Shown piece after piece: positions 11,211 to 20,543 of a stretch of 64,000 nucleotides of DNA. The stretch is from Pseudomonas sp. 10S4 (GTDB lineage: Bacteria; Pseudomonadota; Gammaproteobacteria; Pseudomonadales; Pseudomonadaceae): NCBI RefSeq assembly GCF_034344865.1, contig NZ_CP133774.1, positions 5,952,001 to 6,016,000 on the forward strand, written 5' to 3'. The translations under genes were made by a program, and so were the position numbers. How positions within the stretch are numbered: position 1 is the first letter of the stretch; each line of letters opens with the position of its first letter. The notes under the pieces are model-generated. The model was not told the origin of the DNA and made no database searches. It was given only the letters and a program-made list of their open reading frames with translations.

Positions 11211-12092
11211 TTATGTATTTTGCATGAGACACTGCGCAAACAGTTGCTGAATCGGCTGCATCCGCTGGCTATAACGCTGCAACAGCACAATCTCGCGATA
11301 GAAGGTCAATTCACCCAACCGAATCACCCTCACCTTTGCCCCATGCTCAACCCACAACCCCGCCTCCGGCAGCAGCGAAACCCCCAAGCCGCATTCGACC
11401 ATTTTCACGATGGCCTCCAGCTCATCCAGTTCCAGCCCGACCTGCACGTCAATCTGTTGCTCGCGCAGAAACCGCGTCACCAACCGCCCGCCGAACGAAT
11501 TGCGGTCGTAGCGCACCTGAGGATGCTCGGCGAGCAGTTGCAGCGGATCATCACCCTCCAGGTCCGCCGGCACGATCAGCACAAACGGTTCTTTGCGAAT
11601 GACCTGTGCCGACAATTCCTTGGGCAGCTCGAACGGCGGCTTGATCAGGATCGCCAGGTCCACTTCGCCAGTATCCACCTGACTCAACAGGTTCAACGAA
11701 ACACCTGGCACCAGTTTCGGCTCCAGCAGCGGCGCCTGCTGCCTCAAACGCAATAACGCCTGAGGCAACAACCCGGTCTGGACCGTGGCCACCGCGCCAA
11801 TTTTCAGTTCGCCGCGATACTCACTGACGTCATCGCTGACCGCCATGCGCGCGAAGGTTTCCAGCATCTCCCGAGCCATCGGCAAGGCCCGCTGCCCCGC
11901 CGCGTTGAGCAGCGCCTGGCGCCCGGTGCGGTCGAATAGCCGAATGCCCAAGGCCTGTTCCAGATTACGGATCTGCGCACTGACTGCCGACTGCGTGAGG
12001 CCGATGTGCATGCCGGCCGCGGCGAACGTGCCGTAACGGGTCACGGCGATAAAGGTTTTCAGTTCCCGCAACATACGCACCGCCGTCGCCAT
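11211..12092 (-). CDS. LysR family transcriptional regulator
   Basis: A 293-residue regulator with an N-terminal winged helix-turn-helix (FAAAGMHIGLTQSAVSAQIRNLEQALGIRLFDRTG) and a C-terminal substrate-binding fold. It is divergent from the VOC/amidase pair with about 100 bases between starts, so it probably controls that pair and itself. The start at 12092 is chosen. A second ATG six codons in is also possible. Confidence 0.88.
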   Translation of the reverse strand: MATAVRMLRELKTFIAVTRYGTFAAAGMHIGLTQSAVSAQIRNLEQALGIRLFDRTGRQALLNAAGQRALPMAREMLETFARMAVSDDVSEYRGELKIGAVATVQTGLLPQALLRLRQQAPLLEPKLVPGVSLNLLSQVDTGEVDLAILIKPPFELPKELSAQVIRKEPFVLIVPADLEGDDPLQLLAEHPQVRYDRNSFGGRLVTRFLREQQIDVQVGLELDELEAIVKMVECGLGVSLLPEAGLWVEHGAKVRVIRLGELTFYREIVLLQRYSQRMQPIQQLFAQCLMQNT

Positions 12093-12094
12093 TG

Positions 12095-12116
12095 ATCGAA
12101 ATATTTTGTGCTCGAT
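12095..12116. promoter_or_regulatory. Candidate LysR-type operator
   Basis: The inverted repeat ATCGA-N12-TCGAT lies in the AT-rich gap between the LysR start and the VOC gene, immediately before the LysR ATG. This is the usual place and rough shape for a LysR autoregulatory site. The assignment is by position and symmetry only. Confidence 0.4.
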
Positions 12117-12192
12117 GCAAAAATTATCGTCTTTTAATCAAAAAGCACAGAGCTAAACTCAGCTTCAACTTTCGACCGTTGAGGATTACCCA

Positions 12193-12618
12193 ATGCCGCT
12201 CTCCCCTTTTCACTTGGCCATTCCGGTGTATGACCTGACAGCCGCACGCCGTTTCTATGGCGACGTGTTCGGTCTGGAAGAAGGCCGCTCCAGCGATCAC
12301 TGGGTGGATTTCAACTTTTTCGGTCATCAGTTTGTCATTCACCTGGCGCCGAAAAACGCCTCTCAGGAAGCGGCCCACACCAATGCCGTGGACGGCCATA
12401 ACGTGCCGGTGCCGCATTTCGGCGTGGTGCTGGGCATGGCGGAATGGGAAGCCTTGGCCGAACGGCTGAAATCCCTCGGCACGCAGTTCGTGATTGAACC
12501 CGGCATTCGTTTTCAGGGACTGGTGGGCGAGCAAGCGACGATGTTTCTGTTCGACCCGTGCGGCAATGCGCTGGAGTTCAAGGCGTTCAAGGACATCAAT
12601 CAGTTGTTCGCCAAATGA
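12193..12618 (+). CDS. VOC (glyoxalase/dioxygenase fold) family protein
   Basis: A 141-residue protein with one vicinal-oxygen-chelate fold. It begins [25 protein letters not shown] and ends [15 protein letters not shown], the two conserved halves of a glyoxalase-like domain. The probable metal ligands are the His in FHLAIP and the Glu in ALEFK. The substrate is not evident. Its TGA overlaps the ATG of the following amidase, so the two are co-translated. Confidence 0.85.
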   Translation: MPLSPFHLAIPVYDLTAARRFYGDVFGLEEGRSSDHWVDFNFFGHQFVIHLAPKNASQEAAHTNAVDGHNVPVPHFGVVLGMAEWEALAERLKSLGTQFVIEPGIRFQGLVGEQATMFLFDPCGNALEFKAFKDINQLFAK

Positions 12619-13899
12619 TCGGCCCTGGAATGGACGCCACCGCCCTCAGTGAAGCGGTGAACAACGGTGAAACCACAACCGCCGAGATTGCCGATACTTT
12701 TCTTGAGCGCATTCAAACTTTGGAACCGCAGATCCAGGCTTTCGTCTCGTTCAAACCGTTGCAGGTCCGCCTGCAAGCTGCACTTAAAAAATAAAGGCCT
12801 GTTGGCTGGCGTGCCGGTAGGCGTCAAAGACATCTTCGACAGCGAAGACCATCCCACGCAGTTCTTCTCGCCGATCTATGCCGACCATCAACCGTCCCGG
12901 GACGCCCATGCAGTGACGCTGCTGCGCGAGGCCGGCGCGTTGATCATGGGCAAGACCCACACCACCGAATTTGCCTACATGCACACCGGCCCGACCCGCA
13001 ACCCGCATGATCTGGACCGCACGCCGGGCAGCTCAAGCGCCGGCTCCGCGGCCGGGATGGCGGCGGATTTCTTTGCCGTGGCGCTGGGTACCCAGACTGC
13101 CGGTTCGCTGCTCAAACCGGCCTCTTACTGCGGGTTGTTCGCCTTTAAGCCTTCGACAGGAGTGGTCTCGCTGGAAGGCGTGAAACCGCTGGCGCCGAGC
13201 TTCGACACCGTGGGCTGGTACGGTCGCTCGGTGCGGGATCTGCACCTCGTGGCACGCGTTCTGATTCCTGGCTTTGCCCTACCTGAAACCCCACAACGCC
13301 CGCTGAATTTGGGCTTCTACCGCACCGCGCGCTGGGATCAAGTCGACCCCGAGGTCGCCAGCGCTCTGGAACACGCCCTTGAGCATCTGCGCAACGCTGG
13401 CCATCAGATCAGCGAACTGCAATTGCCGGACGAATTTGCCGGTGTGTTCGATGATCATCAGCTAATCAACGATTGCGAGGGCGCCCGTTCGCTGGCGAAG
13501 GAATTTCAGCAGCACCGCGCGCTGTTAAGCCCCTCGATACTGGCGATGTTCGACCGAGCCGCAGCCACGACATGGGAACAGGAATCCGCAGCCAAGGCCC
13601 GGTTGGCAGCCCTTGCACCGCGTCTCAACGAGCGATGCCAGCCTTTCGACGCCATGCTCGGCCCTTGCTGCGGGATGGTTGCGCCGCTGGCCGTGGACAG
13701 CACCGAAAACACCGGGCCATCGGACTTCATCAAGTTCTGGGGGGCGTTCGGCTGGCCACAGGTGAACATCCCACTGGCGCGCGCCGAGGGACTGCTGCCA
13801 ATCGGGTTGCAGATGATCGGCCGGTTCAGAAACGACGGTTTGTTATTACGAACGGCGGAACGGGTGGCTGCCGAACTGTTCACTGAAAGCCGCCAATAG
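12615..13899 (+). pseudogene. Amidase signature family hydrolase (frameshifted)
   Basis: A GatA-like amidase of about 427 residues after correction. The Ser-cisSer-Lys machinery is visible: the lysine in GVPVGVKDIF, and the glycine/serine block GSSSAGSAAGMA with LGTQTAGSLLKPASYCG. The run of six A at 12786-12791 makes the first frame stop after LQAALKK. With five A it reads LQAALKNKGLLAGVPVGVKD straight into the long second frame. The start ATG overlaps the VOC stop. The 3' end overlaps the convergent GGDEF gene by 54 bases. Substrate unknown. Confidence 0.85.
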
Positions 13900-14453
13900 C
13901 CTCTCAGCCGTCTGGTCAAGCGATGGATGACACTCGATCTGGCCGATACTGAAGCGAATGGCATAGCCGCGGTGCACCGTGGCGTTGCGCTCGTCGAGCA
14001 TCTCTTCGAGCCGCGCCCGGATGGCCTCGATCTCCACTCCATTGGCACCAGTCAGCAGCGCCGCGAACTCGTCGCTGCCCATACGGCCAATCACATCACT
14101 CTCGCGAAAGGCAATCCGCAGCACATCGGCGAAGGTTTTCAGGGCATCGTCGCCTTCGGCGCGGCCATACAGCTCATTGATGTGTTTGAAGTTGTCGAGG
14201 TCGAAAAACAGCAAGGTCGCCGGCTTGCCTAATCGCAAGCATGCGTCCAACCCCGTTGAGCCAGCGCCTCGAAGCCATGACGATTGGGCAGCAGAGTCAG
14301 TTCATCCATGCTCGCCACCTGCACCGCCGTCAGTTCTTGCTCGGCCTGGCGCGCCAATTCGCGCAACAGTTCGCGCTCTTGTAATGAAGCATCCGGCCCG
14401 CGCAGGGTGTCTGCACAAGCCCCCGGCTTGACCGGTTTGCCTGGAACCAACAT
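13846..14453 (-). pseudogene. GGDEF domain protein, putative diguanylate cyclase (frameshifted)
   Basis: A short cytosolic protein (about 202 residues) with a coiled N-terminus (LQERELLRELARQAEQEL) and one GGDEF domain: DELTLLPNRHGF, FFDLDNFKHINE, and a signature that reads GSDEF. The RxxD inhibitory-site pattern (RESD) is kept five residues before it. If active it would make cyclic di-GMP. At 14251-14254 only four C (G on the coding strand) are present. A fifth restores QRGLDACLRLGKP and joins the two halves. A good ribosome site (AAAGGAG) precedes the ATG at 14453. Confidence 0.82.
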
Positions 14454-14527
14454 GTCTCACTCCTTTGATGGGTCTATACGTTAGAGGCGCACAGACCCGG
14501 TTTGACTCCTGATAAATCCGCCGCTGG

Positions 14528-15106
14528 TCAGATGCCCGCTACCGGGCACGGCCCTCCGGCGTCCGCCCAGAGCTTGAACTGGGTAACGAAAATGTCGTGA
14601 GGCACCGGCACCGGCGCCCGATTGCCACCCGGATTCCAGCCCCAGAGCACCAGTTTGTCGTCGCTGACGTGTTTGATCAGCGCGGCGAAATCACGGTCGC
14701 CATTGCTGGAGCGATCCTTGATCAACGCGCAGAGTTTGTCTGGCGGCAGGCCGATCCAGGCCATTTTGTGCGCCGCGGACGGCAGGCTCCAGTGCGGCGC
14801 GCCTGGCGGTGCGTGGGGGCCGAAACTGGCCGGCGGGTTGTTTTCGGCATGGCAGGTGGCGCAGGGCAAACCGGCGGCGCCCTTGCCGTCCATGCCGCGC
14901 ACTACGTTCATCGCGTGCGGGATGCCAGCATCGAACTGCAACGGTGAATCGCCTGGGATGTGGCAGTTCTGGCAGCGCGGGCTCTGGAAAACCTTCTGCA
15001 CCGTCCCGAAGGCTTTCAACGCAGCCTGATCGTCGGCGAACAGCTCCGAGGCGTAGCCGCCCAGTCCGATCAGCACCACGGCGCCCAGTATCAAATGTCG
15101 TTTCAT
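14528..15106 (-). CDS. Periplasmic dihaem cytochrome c of an oxidoreductase operon
   Basis: A 192-residue exported protein with an N-terminal hydrophobic signal (HLILGAVVLIGLGGYASELFA) and two haem c sites, CQNCH and CATCH. It begins two bases after the molybdoenzyme gene on the same strand. It therefore most likely takes electrons from that enzyme to the respiratory chain. It is shorter than the multi-haem cytochromes often seen with such enzymes. Confidence 0.85.
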   Translation of the reverse strand: MKRHLILGAVVLIGLGGYASELFADDQAALKAFGTVQKVFQSPRCQNCHIPGDSPLQFDAGIPHAMNVVRGMDGKGAAGLPCATCHAENNPPASFGPHAPPGAPHWSLPSAAHKMAWIGLPPDKLCALIKDRSSNGDRDFAALIKHVSDDKLVLWGWNPGGNRAPVPVPHDIFVTQFKLWADAGGPCPVAGI

Positions 15107-15107
15107 C

Positions 15108-17276
15108 TCACACCCCCGACAGTTGCAACGGCAGTTCCCGCAGGCGTTGCCCGGTCAGGGCAAACACTGCGTTGGCCACCGCTGGCGCCATGGGCGGCAC
15201 ACCGGCCTCGCCGATACCGCCTGGTTTGTCGGTACTGGGCACGATGTGCACCTCCACCACCGGCATTTCGTTGAGCCGCAGCACCTGATAATCGTGGTAA
15301 TTGGACTGCACCACCTGGCCGTCCTTGAACGTCACTTTGCTGTGCAGCGCAAACCCCAGGCCGAAGGTAATGCAAGATTCCATTTGCGCAGCGATGCTTT
15401 CGGGGTTGACCGCGATGCCGCAGTCCACCGCGCACACCACCCGATGCACGCGGATCTTCAGATTGTCCTGGGACACTTCGGCGACATGCGCAACGAAGCT
15501 CCCGAACGATTCGTGCACCGCAACACCCAAGGCGTGACCGTCCGGCAGCGGCGCGCTCCAGTTAGCTTTTTCCACGGCCAGGTTCAGTACGCCCAGATGC
15601 CGTGGATGGTCCTTGAGCAAGGTTCGGCGGTATTCCACCGGGTCTTTGCCGGCGGCCGTGGCCAGTTCGTCGATCAACGACTCCATGACGAAGGCGTTGT
15701 GGCTGTGCCCAACCGAACGCAGCCACAGCACGTTGATGCCGGTTTTCGGTGAATGCAGCTCCACCAGATGATTGGCCATGCCTTCAAGGTAAGGGCTGTC
15801 GGCCACACCTTCGACCGAGGTTTTGTCGACGCCGTCCTTGACCATCGTCGCCGCAAACGCCGTGCCGTCCATGATCGACTGCCCGACCATCACATGCTTC
15901 CAGGCCAGCGGCATACCGGCCGCATCCAGACCAATACGCGCCTGATGCAGGAACATCGAGCGGTAATAGCCGCCACGAATGTCGTCTTCCCGGGACCAGA
16001 CGGTTTTCACCGGCATACCGGCGGCCTTCGCGACTTGCACCGCTTCACTGACAAAATCCGAGGTCGGGTTGGCCCGACGGCCAAAACCGCCGCCGAGGAA
16101 TTCGGTGTGGATTTCCACCTGTTCGGGTTTAAGCCCGGTGATCTTGCCCGCGATCATTTGATCGAGGGTCTGGAACTGGGTGCCGGTCCAGATTTCGCAT
16201 TTGTCCGCAGTGATTTTCACCGTGCAGTTGAGCGGTTCCATTGGTGCATGGGCCAGGTACGGCACGCTGTATTCAACGTCGATGGTTTTTGCTGCTTTGC
16301 CCAATGTGGCGGCTGCATCGCCAGCCTGACTTGCTGGCATGCCGGGGGTGGCGGCGAGTTGGCGGAAGCTTTCCAGCAGTTTCACGCTGTCGAGGCCGGT
16401 GTTCGGGCCCAGGTCCCAGTCGATGTTCAGCGCATCGCGGCCCAGTTTCGCCGCCCAGTAGTGATCGGCAATCACCGCCACGCCCGTGGGCACCTGCACC
16501 ACTTTGTGCACCCCCGGCACCGCCAGGGCCTCGGCGCCTTCGAAGGATTTGACGCTGCCGCCAAACACCGGCGGGCGCGCAACCATGGCGGTCATCAGCC
16601 CTTCAAATTGCACGTCCATGCCGAACTTGGCCCGGCCGGTGATTTTCTCCGGGGTGTCGAGCCGTTTGGTCGGTTTGCCGATGATCTTCCAGTCCTTGGC
16701 GTCCTTGAACTTGATCGAGGCCGGGTCCGGCACCGGCAGCTTGCCGGCGTCATCCGCCAGTTCACCGTAGGTCGCGCGTTTGTCGCCAGCGATGACCACG
16801 CCCGGTTCGGTGCGAATCTCGGACGGCGCGACGTTGAAGCGCTTGGCGGCGGCGTCGATCAACATCAGGCGCGCGGCGGCGCCGGCCTGACGATAGCGGT
16901 CGAACTCCATCCAGGTCGAAGTAGACCCGCCAGTGATCTGCATGCCGCCAAACCCGGCCAGACCATAATCCTTGGCCGAGGCGGGTGAATGTTCGACGCG
17001 GATCTTCGACCAGTCGGCGTCCAACTCCTCGGCGATCAGCATGGTCAGGCCGGTCCAGATGCCCTGGCCCATTTCCGAATGGCCGAGCAGGATGGTGACG
17101 CTGTTGTCATTGGCGATTCGCAGGAAGGCATTCGGCGCGAAGACATTGCCTTGATCCTCGGCGCCCAAAGCAAAACGATGGCCGCCGGGAATGACAAACG
17201 CCACCACCAACCCACCGCCAAGCACCGCACTGCCCTTGAGAAAACCACGGCGTGAAACAGGACTGAAGCTGTTCAT
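15108..17276 (-). CDS. iorB: Isoquinoline 1-oxidoreductase-like molybdoenzyme, large subunit
   Basis: A 722-residue xanthine-oxidase-family molybdenum hydroxylase subunit. The Tat signal SRRGFLKGSAVLGGGLVVAF sends the folded enzyme to the periplasm. Molybdopterin-binding blocks are visible, including GHSEMGQGIWTG and the glycine-rich GGGFGRRANP. The partner genes are the 2Fe-2S subunit upstream and a cytochrome c downstream, so this is an aldehyde or N-heterocycle hydroxylase of the IorAB class. The substrate cannot be read from sequence. The ATG at 17276 is chosen because it places the twin arginines correctly. Confidence 0.88.
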   Translation of the reverse strand: MNSFSPVSRRGFLKGSAVLGGGLVVAFVIPGGHRFALGAEDQGNVFAPNAFLRIANDNSVTILLGHSEMGQGIWTGLTMLIAEELDADWSKIRVEHSPASAKDYGLAGFGGMQITGGSTSTWMEFDRYRQAGAAARLMLIDAAAKRFNVAPSEIRTEPGVVIAGDKRATYGELADDAGKLPVPDPASIKFKDAKDWKIIGKPTKRLDTPEKITGRAKFGMDVQFEGLMTAMVARPPVFGGSVKSFEGAEALAVPGVHKVVQVPTGVAVIADHYWAAKLGRDALNIDWDLGPNTGLDSVKLLESFRQLAATPGMPASQAGDAAATLGKAAKTIDVEYSVPYLAHAPMEPLNCTVKITADKCEIWTGTQFQTLDQMIAGKITGLKPEQVEIHTEFLGGGFGRRANPTSDFVSEAVQVAKAAGMPVKTVWSREDDIRGGYYRSMFLHQARIGLDAAGMPLAWKHVMVGQSIMDGTAFAATMVKDGVDKTSVEGVADSPYLEGMANHLVELHSPKTGINVLWLRSVGHSHNAFVMESLIDELATAAGKDPVEYRRTLLKDHPRHLGVLNLAVEKANWSAPLPDGHALGVAVHESFGSFVAHVAEVSQDNLKIRVHRVVCAVDCGIAVNPESIAAQMESCITFGLGFALHSKVTFKDGQVVQSNYHDYQVLRLNEMPVVEVHIVPSTDKPGGIGEAGVPPMAPAVANAVFALTGQRLRELPLQLSGV

Positions 17277-17301
17277 TGAACTGACTCCCCCGGACGTGGC
17301 A

Positions 17302-17756
17302 TCAACCGATCTCGGCGGCGCGTTTGACCGCCGCACGGATCCTTGGGTAAGTGCCGCAGCGGCAGATGTTGCCGGACAGCGCCTGATCGATGTCACTGTC
17401 GGTGGGTTTGGGGATCTTCGCCAGCAAGGCTGCGGCCGACATGATCTGCCCCGACTGGCAGTAACCGCACTGCACCACGTCTAGCTCAGCCCAGGCTTGT
17501 TGCACCGGGTGCGAACCGTCGGTGGACAGGCCTTCGATGGTGAGGATTTTTGCCCGTTGGCCACGGCCGTGACAGGAGTGATACAGGAGCGCAGCGGCGC
17601 GCCGTCGACGTGCACGGTGCAGGCACCGCACTGGGCCATGCCGCAACCGAATTTGGTCCCGGTCAGGTGCGCGACATCGCGCAAGACCCACAGCAAAGGC
17701 ATGTCCGCGGGGACGTCCAGTGCCTGGTCCTTGCCATTGATATTCAGGGTAAGCAT
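17302..17756 (-). pseudogene. iorA: Isoquinoline 1-oxidoreductase-like 2Fe-2S subunit (frameshifted)
   Basis: The small subunit carries two 2Fe-2S clusters and passes electrons from the molybdenum site. The plant-type cluster motif [15 protein letters not shown] and the second cluster set [10 protein letters not shown] with CRCGTY are both present, but in different frames. At 17547-17551 there are five T (A on the coding strand). A sixth restores [15 protein letters not shown] and gives 151 residues, the usual IorA size. The gene lies 25 bases upstream of the large subunit. Confidence 0.88.
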
Positions 17757-17818
17757 TACGGATTTCCTCAGACTCACGGTGTTCTGAAGGGGCGCCGTTG
17801 AAACGACGTCGTTTTTTT

Positions 17819-17900
17819 GTAGGAGCCAGGCTTGCCGGCGAAGGCGTCAGGTCTGACAAACCACGTTACCGTTCATCGCGAGCAAGCTTTGCTCCTACAG
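17819..17900. repeat. REP pair, TGTAGGAGC type
   Basis: The inverted halves TGTAGGAGCCAGGCTTGCCGGCGA and TCGCGAGCAAGCTTTGCTCCTACA flank about 35 bases. This is the GTAGGAGC family, less conserved than its neighbours. The 512-base gap from 17757 to 18268 otherwise holds only the next two REPINs. Confidence 0.75.
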
Positions 17901-18022
17901 GGTCGGCGGGTCTACGCGCCTCGGGCTATCCATACAGCTAAGCGCAGATTGAACGAGTGGCCAGATTCAGCGACCGCCGGTCACGCAAGATCGAACACAA
18001 ATACCTGATCTATTGAGTTACC

Positions 18023-18116
18023 CCTGTGGGAGCGAGCCTGCTCGCGATGGCGGTGTATCAGTCAACATCTCTACTGACTGGAAGACCGCTATCGCGAGCA
18101 GGCTCGCTCCCACAGG
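18023..18116. repeat. REPIN, CCTGTGGGAGC type
   Basis: Two inverted copies of CCTGTGGGAGCGAGCCTGCT-CGCGAT enclose a spacer with CAACATCTCTACTGACTGG. That spacer recurs in the element 45 bases downstream. Confidence 0.9.
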
Positions 18117-18159
18117 TGATCTTCGGTGCGCACAGGGTTTTGTGTACGACTTCAATCCA

Positions 18160-18252
18160 GTGTGGGAGCGGGCTTGCTCGCGAAAGCGGGGTGTCAGTCA
18201 ACATCTCTACTGACTGGAAGACCGCTATCGCGAGCAAGCTTTGCCCCTACAG
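18160..18252. repeat. REPIN, second tandem copy
   Basis: Inverted arms of the same type as the preceding element, with an almost identical spacer (CAACATCTCTACTGACTGGAA). The right arm is changed (GCAAGCTTTGCCCCTACAG). This suggests a tandem duplication followed by drift. Confidence 0.85.
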
Positions 18253-18268
18253 AGGTCAGCCGATTGGT

Positions 18269-19114
18269 TTAGAAGTCGGTGGACTCTGACAGCTTGCGCC
18301 AGATGTTCAGTTCTTCGGCAACAAACGCATTCTTGGCCGCGATATAGAGCACCGAATCCGAACCCAATGGCAAACGCAGCGGCGGTTGTTCAGCCTCGAC
18401 CAGCGTGATCAGCGCCTGGGCCAGCTTCTCTGGGTCACCGGGTTGTTGCTGATTGATCGCCTTGGAGAGTTTGCGCACTTCGCCGGCGGTCGAGGCGTAG
18501 TCGGCGATCGTTTCCGGCGACTCAACCAGGGAATTGGAATCAAGGAAGTCAGTGCGGAAATAACCCGGCTCAACCACCGTCACTTTCACCCCCAACGGCG
18601 CCAGTTCGCCGTGCAGGGCTTCGCTCAGGGCTTCGACGGCGAACTTGGTCGAGCAATAAATGCCATAGCCCGGCGCCGACTGATAACCGCCCACCGACGA
18701 AATGTTGATCACATGCCCGCTGCGGGCGGCGCGCATGTGCGGCAAGACCCCACGTGTAACGTTCAGCAGGCCAAAAACGTTGGTTTCATAAAGCCGCTTG
18801 ATTTCATCGCTGCTCGCCTCTTCCACCGCCCCGATTAAACCGAAACCGGCGTTGTTGACCAGCACGTCGATGCGCCCGAAATGCTCGATGGCAGCTTGAG
18901 CTACCGCCGTGCTCTGGGCTTCGTTGGTCACGTCCAGGGTGGCGGCCAGCAAGCCCGGTTGATCGCCGAAACGCTGAACGATTGTGCTCGCGTCGCGAGC
19001 CGTGGCCACCACCGCATCACCGTTGGCCAGCGCGGCGGCAACGATTTTCGCACCGATACCACGGGAAGCGCCGGTGACGAGCCAGACACGTTTGAAAGAA
19101 TGAGAAATGCTCAT
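18269..19114 (-). CDS. SDR family oxidoreductase
   Basis: A 281-residue classical short-chain dehydrogenase. The cofactor motif is VTGASRGIGAK near the N-terminus, with NNAG and the catalytic Ser and Tyr-x3-Lys (YCSTK) in SSVGGYQSAPGYGIYCSTK. The substrate is not evident. It is divergent from a LysR regulator with 113 bases between starts, the standard arrangement for a regulator and its target. Confidence 0.9.
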   Translation of the reverse strand: MSISHSFKRVWLVTGASRGIGAKIVAAALANGDAVVATARDASTIVQRFGDQPGLLAATLDVTNEAQSTAVAQAAIEHFGRIDVLVNNAGFGLIGAVEEASSDEIKRLYETNVFGLLNVTRGVLPHMRAARSGHVINISSVGGYQSAPGYGIYCSTKFAVEALSEALHGELAPLGVKVTVVEPGYFRTDFLDSNSLVESPETIADYASTAGEVRKLSKAINQQQPGDPEKLAQALITLVEAEQPPLRLPLGSDSVLYIAAKNAFVAEELNIWRKLSESTDF

Positions 19115-19120
19115 GTTCGA

Positions 19121-19154
19121 TACCTTGTGTGGGGTTGGGATAGACACCAAGGTA
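19121..19154. promoter_or_regulatory. Candidate operator in the SDR/LysR divergent region
   Basis: An interrupted inverted repeat: TACCTTGTGT at 19121-19130 and ACACCAAGGTA at 19144-19154, differing by one base. It sits just upstream of the SDR start in the shared regulatory region, where a LysR dimer pair would bind. Symmetry and position are the only evidence. Confidence 0.4.
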
Positions 19155-19227
19155 CGCAGGAAGATTGGTCGGAAAAATGCCCTCGTGTTACAAGCACTAT
19201 GAAACGCTCTTTCATAATGGTTCGACC

Positions 19228-20145
19228 ATGAATCACGATCCGTTCGACGGCTTGACCGAGTTCCTCGCGGTAGCCGAGCACAAAAGCTTCACCCTTGCCG
19301 CCACCCGGCTGGCCGTCACGCCCACGGCGGTCAGCCATGCGATCAAGTTGCTGGAGCGGCGCACTGGCGTGTTGTTGTTTCAGCGCACCACCCGCCGCGT
19401 GGCGTTGACCGAGGCCGGCGCCAGCCTGTTTACGCGCTTGCGCCCGGCGGCCAGTGAGATCGATGAAGCGCTGGCGGTGCTCAGCGGCTTTCGCGATCAA
19501 CCGATGGGCACCCTGCGCATCACCGCGCCACGTTTGTCTGGTGCGCTGTTGATCGAGCCGCTGATTCCGTTGTTTCGCCAGGCCCACCCGCAAGTCACCC
19601 TCGATATTTCCCTGGATGACGCCACGGTGGACCTGATGGCCGGCGGCTTCGATGCCGGGATCCGTTTGGGTGAATCGATCGAGAAAGACATGGTCGCCGT
19701 GCGCCTGACACCGGACCTGCAATGGTCAGTGGTGGGCTCTCCGGCCTACTTCGCCAAGGCTGGCCAACCCGCCAGCCCGGAAGAACTGACCGGGCATGAA
19801 TGCATCGGCTTTCGCTTTTCGACCTCGGGCAATGCCCATCGCTGGGAGTTTCAGCGCGATGGTCGCGACTTTACCGTCGGCGTTGCCGGTGGCGTGATCG
19901 TCAACGACCGCAAGTTGCTGGCGGCCGCTGCTCGAGATGGCTTGGGCCTGGCGTATGCCTGCGACCTGGAGATTACCGACGATCTGGCGGATGGACGACT
20001 GCAACGGGTGCTGCAGCCATTCGTGCCGCTCAGTTCGGGGTTGTACCTGTACTTCCCGAGTCGCACCCAGACCCAGCCGAAACTGCGGGCGTTTATTGAT
20101 TTGGCGACCCGCTGGATCGCTGAACGCGGCGGCCTCGGACGCTAA
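19228..20145 (+). CDS. LysR family transcriptional regulator
   Basis: A 305-residue regulator with helix-turn-helix FTLAATRLAVTPTAVSHAIKLLERRTG and a C-terminal effector domain of the type that often controls divergent SDR genes. The ATG at 19228 (MNHDPFDGLTEFLAVAEH) is preferred over a start 21 codons upstream because the family begins here. Confidence 0.9.
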   Translation: MNHDPFDGLTEFLAVAEHKSFTLAATRLAVTPTAVSHAIKLLERRTGVLLFQRTTRRVALTEAGASLFTRLRPAASEIDEALAVLSGFRDQPMGTLRITAPRLSGALLIEPLIPLFRQAHPQVTLDISLDDATVDLMAGGFDAGIRLGESIEKDMVAVRLTPDLQWSVVGSPAYFAKAGQPASPEELTGHECIGFRFSTSGNAHRWEFQRDGRDFTVGVAGGVIVNDRKLLAAAARDGLGLAYACDLEITDDLADGRLQRVLQPFVPLSSGLYLYFPSRTQTQPKLRAFIDLATRWIAERGGLGR

Positions 20146-20173
20146 TGTCAGTCAATTAAGCCTGACACCGATT

Positions 20174-20295
20174 CTGTGGCGAGGGGCTTGCCCCCATTGG
20201 GTTGCGGGGTAACCCCCGGCTTTTCTCAGTGTCACCGAGTCGTCTGGATTTACGACTGCTCCGCAGCCGAACGGGGCAAGCCCCCTCGCCACAGG
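20174..20295. repeat. REPIN, TGTGGCGAGGGG type
   Basis: CTGTGGCGAGGGGCTTGCCCCCATT at the left and GAACGGGGCAAGCCCCCTCGCCACAGG at the right are inverted copies about 70 bases apart. Confidence 0.88.
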
Positions 20296-20303
20296 TTTGA
20301 TTA

Positions 20304-20474
20304 TCAGACCACCACTCGGGATAGGTAGATACTCAGCCGATGCGGGGTCAGCAGGCGCATCACATAACCGATTTTGAGCAGGGTTGGGCCGATAATGGTC
20401 ATGGCATGCATCGAAATCAGCGTCAAAATCGACAAATACCCGGTGTAAAGGTAAGCGCCGGAGATGCTGACCAG
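20304..20474 (-). pseudogene. Remnant of a small PpyR-like membrane protein
   Basis: A 56-codon open stretch with no start codon reads SGAYLYTGYLSILTLISMH, then AMTIIGPTLLKIGYVMRLL, then a TGA at 20304. It looks like the C-terminal two thirds of a small two-helix membrane protein. The block GPTLLKIGYVMRL resembles what I recall of the Pseudomonas PpyR family. An in-frame TGA and no hydrophobic helix lie upstream, so the N-terminal helix seems to be lost. The family call is from memory and tentative. Confidence 0.45.
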
Positions 20475-20543
20475 CGGTCTTAATGACTCGAGATCACGTC
20501 ATTTTGACTGCTGATAGCACGGTGGGATTTCTAGCCCCCTGCC

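Noticed and set aside
18023..18252. Regular spaced repeats that could be taken for a CRISPR array
   Set aside because: The units are inverted pairs of known REP sequences, not direct repeats with unique spacers. No cas genes are present.
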